Source: RCIO01 sp040880025 (GTDB taxonomy: Bacteria > Pseudomonadota > Alphaproteobacteria > Rhizobiales > Rhizobiaceae). Taken from it: a stretch of 64,000 bases of DNA. The notes under the pieces were generated by a model that saw only the letters and a list, made by a program, of their open reading frames with translations, ran no database searches and had not been told where the DNA came from. The translations under genes were made by a program, and so were the position numbers. The stretch is taken from NCBI GenBank assembly GCA_040880025.1, contig JBBDJD010000005.1, positions 1 to 64,000 on the forward strand, given 5' to 3'. The first letter of the stretch is position 1, and every line of letters starts with the position of its first letter. Of this stretch, positions 60,881 to 64,000 are shown piece after piece.

Positions 60881-62242
60881 TCACTCTCCGGCGAACGCGT
60901 GGGCGGGATGCGGCGGTCGCCGGTTTTCCAGCTGGGTCTGGCTGCTTGCTGTGCGTCGTACCTCACTTGCGAGCCGCGCTGCAATATCCTGATTTCCAAA
61001 GGAAATGCCGGTTCCACGGGCAGAGCCGCTTTCGACCAATAACGGGCCGTTTTCCGTGCCGACCAGGGTCAGCTCAGCTGGTGCGGGGTGGGCGCAGCCC
61101 TTGGGGCAGCCGGATATGTGGAGTTCGAATTCGGGGGCAGCGTCACCCAGTTGGCGGGCAACAAACGCAGCGACCTCGCGGGCCGCGATGTGACCCGAGG
61201 CGCAGCCGGCGCTGCCCGAGCAGGCGAAGATGCGGGCGCGGGGGTCAGCAGCGTCGATGACCAGGCCGGCGGCGCGGGCGGTGCCGCGGGTGTCCGAAGC
61301 GGCACGCTCCGATCCACAGATCAGGATGAGGCCGCGGCCCGGTGCGAGGCGGAGCTCGGCGACGCGATGCGATTGTGCACTTTCAAGGAAAGCAATCAGT
61401 TCAGCCGCACGCATGCTCCCGAAGGGCAGGGCGACGGGCAGGGCGATGCGTCCGTCGGTGAGGGGGATCCCTTCTCCCCGTTCACGAGGAGAAGGTGCCC
61501 CGTAGGGGCGGATGAGGGGCTGCGCCTTTGTCTGCTGAACCTGGCGCGGCCCCTCACCTGCCTGCCGGCATCCTCTCCCCGTGAACGGGGAGAGGAGAGC
61601 ATTCATTTCCGCCGGCACGAGATCGCGCGCACGGGCGTCACGGCCGCGTGCCGCCAGAGCTTCCAGTATCACCAGCGTGGCGGCTTTGGCGGTCGCATCA
61701 TCATCGGCGATACCGAGCGCCTGCGCCGTTGCCGCATCGCCGCCGGTCGAGATAAGCCATGTCGTTCCGGCACTCTCGTGGATGGCGGACAGGCGCACGT
61801 CCGCCGCGATGTCCCCAAGGCCAATGCGACCGCCGCCGTCGATGACCACCGAGACCTTCGGAGCCAGGCGGGACGCCAGATCGGTCGCGTCGATGGCTTC
61901 GCGGATGGCCGCAGCCAAGGGCGCGGCGTTGGAGAACTCGGTCGGGTCCAGCCCCGCCAGCGGATTTGTCTCGACCGGCACGCCGTCGCGCAGGCCGAGG
62001 TCCATTGCTTCGATGTCGCGGGCAAGCGCGGTTGCGCTTTCCGCCGTCAGACCGCGTATCTGGAAATTGCCGCGCGCGGTGATTTCCACCAGGCTGTTGC
62101 CGTGGCGTTCGGCGGCGGCGCAGAGCGCGGCGAGTTGGGCAGGAATCAGGCTCGCGCCTGCCGTCGCAAGGCGCACCAGCAGGCCGTCGCCGGTCTGCAT
62201 CGGCGCGGATAGAGCGGGGCAGGCGCCGCGGCGGAAACTCAT
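60881..62242 (-). CDS. cobG: precorrin-3B synthase CobG with palindromic-element insertion
   Basis: This 453-residue sirohaem/4Fe-4S-type protein has an N-terminal RRGACPALSAPMQTGDGLLV, VEITARGNFQIRGL, and C-terminal IFACSGSAGCASGHI and HISGCPKGCAHPAPAEL, holding the cluster cysteines. CobG oxygenates precorrin-3A. Residues about 216-258 are encoded by a 125-nt RIME-like palindromic element that keeps frame. All four cysteines lie after it, so the enzyme may still be active. ATG 62242 overlaps the cobN stop. Confidence 0.93.
   Translation of the reverse strand: MSFRRGACPALSAPMQTGDGLLVRLATAGASLIPAQLAALCAAAERHGNSLVEITARGNFQIRGLTAESATALARDIEAMDLGLRDGVPVETNPLAGLDPTEFSNAAPLAAAIREAIDATDLASRLAPKVSVVIDGGGRIGLGDIAADVRLSAIHESAGTTWLISTGGDAATAQALGIADDDATAKAATLVILEALAARGRDARARDLVPAEMNALLSPFTGRGCRQAGEGPRQVQQTKAQPLIRPYGAPSPRERGEGIPLTDGRIALPVALPFGSMRAAELIAFLESAQSHRVAELRLAPGRGLILICGSERAASDTRGTARAAGLVIDAADPRARIFACSGSAGCASGHIAAREVAAFVARQLGDAAPEFELHISGCPKGCAHPAPAELTLVGTENGPLLVESGSARGTGISFGNQDIAARLASEVRRTASSQTQLENRRPPHPAHAFAGE
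61471..61595. repeat. RIME-like palindromic element, copy B, inside cobG
   Basis: A 125-nt element has end hairpins at 61471-61494 and 61572-61595, and an inner pairing around 61511-61524 and 61543-61556. It matches copy A at 34184 in length, end-hairpin sequence (CTTCTCCCCG and CTCTCCCCGTGAACGGGGAG) and the GATGAGGGGC block. It is translated in frame as part of CobG. Confidence 0.85.
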
Positions 62243-64000
62243 GCGGCCTCCCTTGCGCGCGCTTCGGCGATCAGCTCGGCAAGGCCGGCGTCGATCGAAT
62301 TGCGTCTTGGATGCCACAGACCGCGCCGGCGCGCGGCGGCGAAACGCTCGGCGATGGAGCGGGCGGCGGCGGGGTTCTCGCGCAGCATGAAGTCGCGCAC
62401 CCGTTCGTCGCCCAGATAGGCGTCGTGCACGGCTTCCAGCAGTGTTTCGGGAATGGCGAGCGTGGTCTCGGCGAAGGCGACGAGGCGGTCGACCGTCTCG
62501 GCGAATTCGGCAGCGCCACGCGGGCCGTGACGCATCTGCCCGTCGATGAAGCGCGGGCTGACGGCGCGGCCGCGCACCACGCGGGCGACGGCCTCGGCCA
62601 CCGTGCGGGCGCGCGGGCGCTGGGGGTCGGTTGTATCGAGCGTGATCAGATCCGCGGAGCGGCCGAGCGCGGCGAGGGCCGAAGCAAAGCCGCCGATATG
62701 GGCGGCGTCCGCGGAGCCGTCGAGCAGGTCGCGACCGGGGTCGTCGCCAGTGTGAATGAGAAGCTGGGCTTCGGAAACGCGGCGGGAAAATGCGTCGGGG
62801 GCAGCCTCGCCGTCGCCATCGGCGCCGCCATAGCTATGGCTCGCGGCATCGAGATAGGCCTGGCCGATCTCCACGCGCTCCTGCCAGTCGCCGGTGGCGA
62901 GGATGTCTTCCACCCCGGCGCCATAGGTGCCGGGCGAGCCGCCGAAGATGCGGGGAGGGACAGCGCCTGCATCCCTTGCCTCTGCCGCGAGCGGATTGTC
63001 GCCTGCTTCCTCATCCCGCGCGGCGACGGCGCGGGCGGCGGCATCGAGCAGAGCGATCTGTGCCGGGAACATGTCCCGGAACAGGCCGGAGATCTTCCAG
63101 GTCACATCGATGCGCGGGCGGCCAAGCGTGGCGACAGGCTGGACTTCGACGCCGGTGACGCGGCCGGTCGCGGCGTCCCACACCGGTTTCACCCCCATCA
63201 GGTTCAGCCCCTGCGCGATCTCCTCGCCGCCGGTGCGCAGGCTGGCCGAGCCCCACAAATCGATGATCAGCGACCGCGGCCAGTCGCCGTGATCCTGCAG
63301 ATAGCGGCGCACGACCTCGTCGGCCGCAAGACGGCCGAGCTCGAACGCCGTCGGCGTCGGCATGGTGCGCGGATCGGCGGTGAAGAGGTTGCGGCCGGTG
63401 GGGAGTACGTCGGTTCGGCCGCGCGCCGGCGCGCCGGCGGGGCCGGGGTGGATGTGCTCGCCGTCGAGCGCGGCGACCAGGGCGGCGCGTTCGCGTACCA
63501 CGCTCTCAAGCCGCAGCGGATCGTCTTCACCGGGCGCCGAGCGGCCATAGACGTGCTGGCCGTCCTTCAGGGCGAAATCCTTGATGTCGCAGAGCCAGGC
63601 ATCGATTTTCTGCAACGCCTCGCCGGCATCGAGATTGTCGGCAAGACCCGCCTCGCGGGCGAGGCCGGTGTCGCGCGCCGTCTCGATGATGAGCAGCGCC
63701 AGGCGGTCGCGGCGACGGCGGTCGAGACCGTCGGCCTGCGCGTATTCGTCGACCAGATGTTCAAGCTTGCGCTCCGCCTCGCCCAGCTCCGCACCGACCA
63801 GCGGCGGCGGCAGATGGCCGACCGTGACGGCGGCGATGCGGCGCTTGGCGTGGGCCGCCTCGCCGGGGTTCGACACGATGAAGGGATAGACGACCGGCAG
63901 GCCGCCGGTGACAATCTCGGGGAAACATTCGCAGGACAGCGTGACGGCCTTGCCGGGCAGCCATTCCAGCGTGCCATGCGCGCCGACATGGATGATGGCG
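62239..64000 (-). CDS. cobN: cobaltochelatase subunit CobN, C-terminal part (truncated by window edge)
   Basis: About 587 residues of the large cobaltochelatase subunit are visible, including HVGAHGTLEWLPGKAVTLS, IDLWGSASLRTGGEEIAQGL and RIFGGSPGTYGAGVEDIL. CobN with CobS/CobT-type AAA subunits inserts cobalt into hydrogenobyrinic acid a,c-diamide. The N-terminal half lies beyond the window. Its stop overlaps the cobG start (ATGA). Confidence 0.97.
   Translation of the reverse strand, partial: AIIHVGAHGTLEWLPGKAVTLSCECFPEIVTGGLPVVYPFIVSNPGEAAHAKRRIAAVTVGHLPPPLVGAELGEAERKLEHLVDEYAQADGLDRRRRDRLALLIIETARDTGLAREAGLADNLDAGEALQKIDAWLCDIKDFALKDGQHVYGRSAPGEDDPLRLESVVRERAALVAALDGEHIHPGPAGAPARGRTDVLPTGRNLFTADPRTMPTPTAFELGRLAADEVVRRYLQDHGDWPRSLIIDLWGSASLRTGGEEIAQGLNLMGVKPVWDAATGRVTGVEVQPVATLGRPRIDVTWKISGLFRDMFPAQIALLDAAARAVAARDEEAGDNPLAAEARDAGAVPPRIFGGSPGTYGAGVEDILATGDWQERVEIGQAYLDAASHSYGGADGDGEAAPDAFSRRVSEAQLLIHTGDDPGRDLLDGSADAAHIGGFASALAALGRSADLITLDTTDPQRPRARTVAEAVARVVRGRAVSPRFIDGQMRHGPRGAAEFAETVDRLVAFAETTLAIPETLLEAVHDAYLGDERVRDFMLRENPAAARSIAERFAAARRRGLWHPRRNSIDAGLAELIAEARAREAA

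Overview
This window is high-GC chromosomal DNA from an alphaproteobacterium, most likely a member of the Hyphomicrobiales (Rhizobiales) close to Mesorhizobium, Aminobacter or another Phyllobacteriaceae genus. The basis is the type of RpoD at the left edge, a CIRCE-controlled groESL operon, a smo/mtlK polyol operon, an aerobic cobalamin cluster with CobN/CobG/CobE, and two copies of a 125-nt palindromic element that resembles the RIME intergenic elements of rhizobia. I see no prophage, insertion sequence, CRISPR array or replication origin. Genus assignment is inference from gene content, not from a marker-gene alignment.

Layout. 1-9.5 kb: end of rpoD, a small membrane protein, a GyrI-like protein, a DksA-type zinc protein, an arsR/arsP-like pair, two regulator-target pairs with visible inverted-repeat operators (HxlR with a membrane protein, TetR with a VOC protein), YjbQ, a GST, a ketopantoate reductase paralogue, HlyU and a LuxR-type regulator. 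9.5-11.6 kb: an orphan 704-residue protein with less GC-rich, neighbour-unlike codon use. 11.7-20.7 kb: FKBP, SDR, a MazEF-like toxin-antitoxin pair, an exonuclease-CBS-nucleotidyltransferase fusion, an OmpA protein with a long Ala-Glu-Pro repeat, small secreted and conserved proteins, and a CAU tRNA. 20.7-26 kb: a previously hidden 55-residue ORF, groEL-groES with CIRCE, then a run of seven small overlapping genes ending in a transglutaminase-like protein. 26.5-32.7 kb: ThuA-like protein, FadE, lactate dehydrogenase, dihydroorotase and an esterase.

33-37.7 kb holds a complete branched-chain amino-acid-type ABC importer (livK-H-M-G-F) with a palindromic element between livK and livH. 37.9-47.7 kb is a polyol operon: a SorC-type regulator, the smoEFGK importer, sorbitol and mannitol dehydrogenases, and a single ORF fusing a HAD phosphatase to an FGGY sugar kinase. 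47.7-50.1 kb is an arsenic operon (arsR, LMW-PTP-type arsC, acr3, glutaredoxin-type arsC), complementing the arsR/arsP pair at 2.3 kb.

50.6-64 kb is the cobalamin locus: cobA-cobB-cobS-cobT on the minus strand, cbiD on plus, cobM-cobE-cobL on minus, cobK on plus, and cobN-cobG-cobH-cobI-cobJ on minus, running off the right edge inside cobN. It is extremely compact: nearly every junction overlaps, cobK and cobL start codons overlap head to head, and both convergent junctions overlap by 34 bp. The strongest unusual observation is that the cobG coding sequence contains an in-frame copy of the same 125-nt palindromic element found between livK and livH, adding about 43 residues to CobG. Other points of interest are the HAD-kinase fusion, the orphan 704-residue protein, the paired TetR operators and the HxlR operator.
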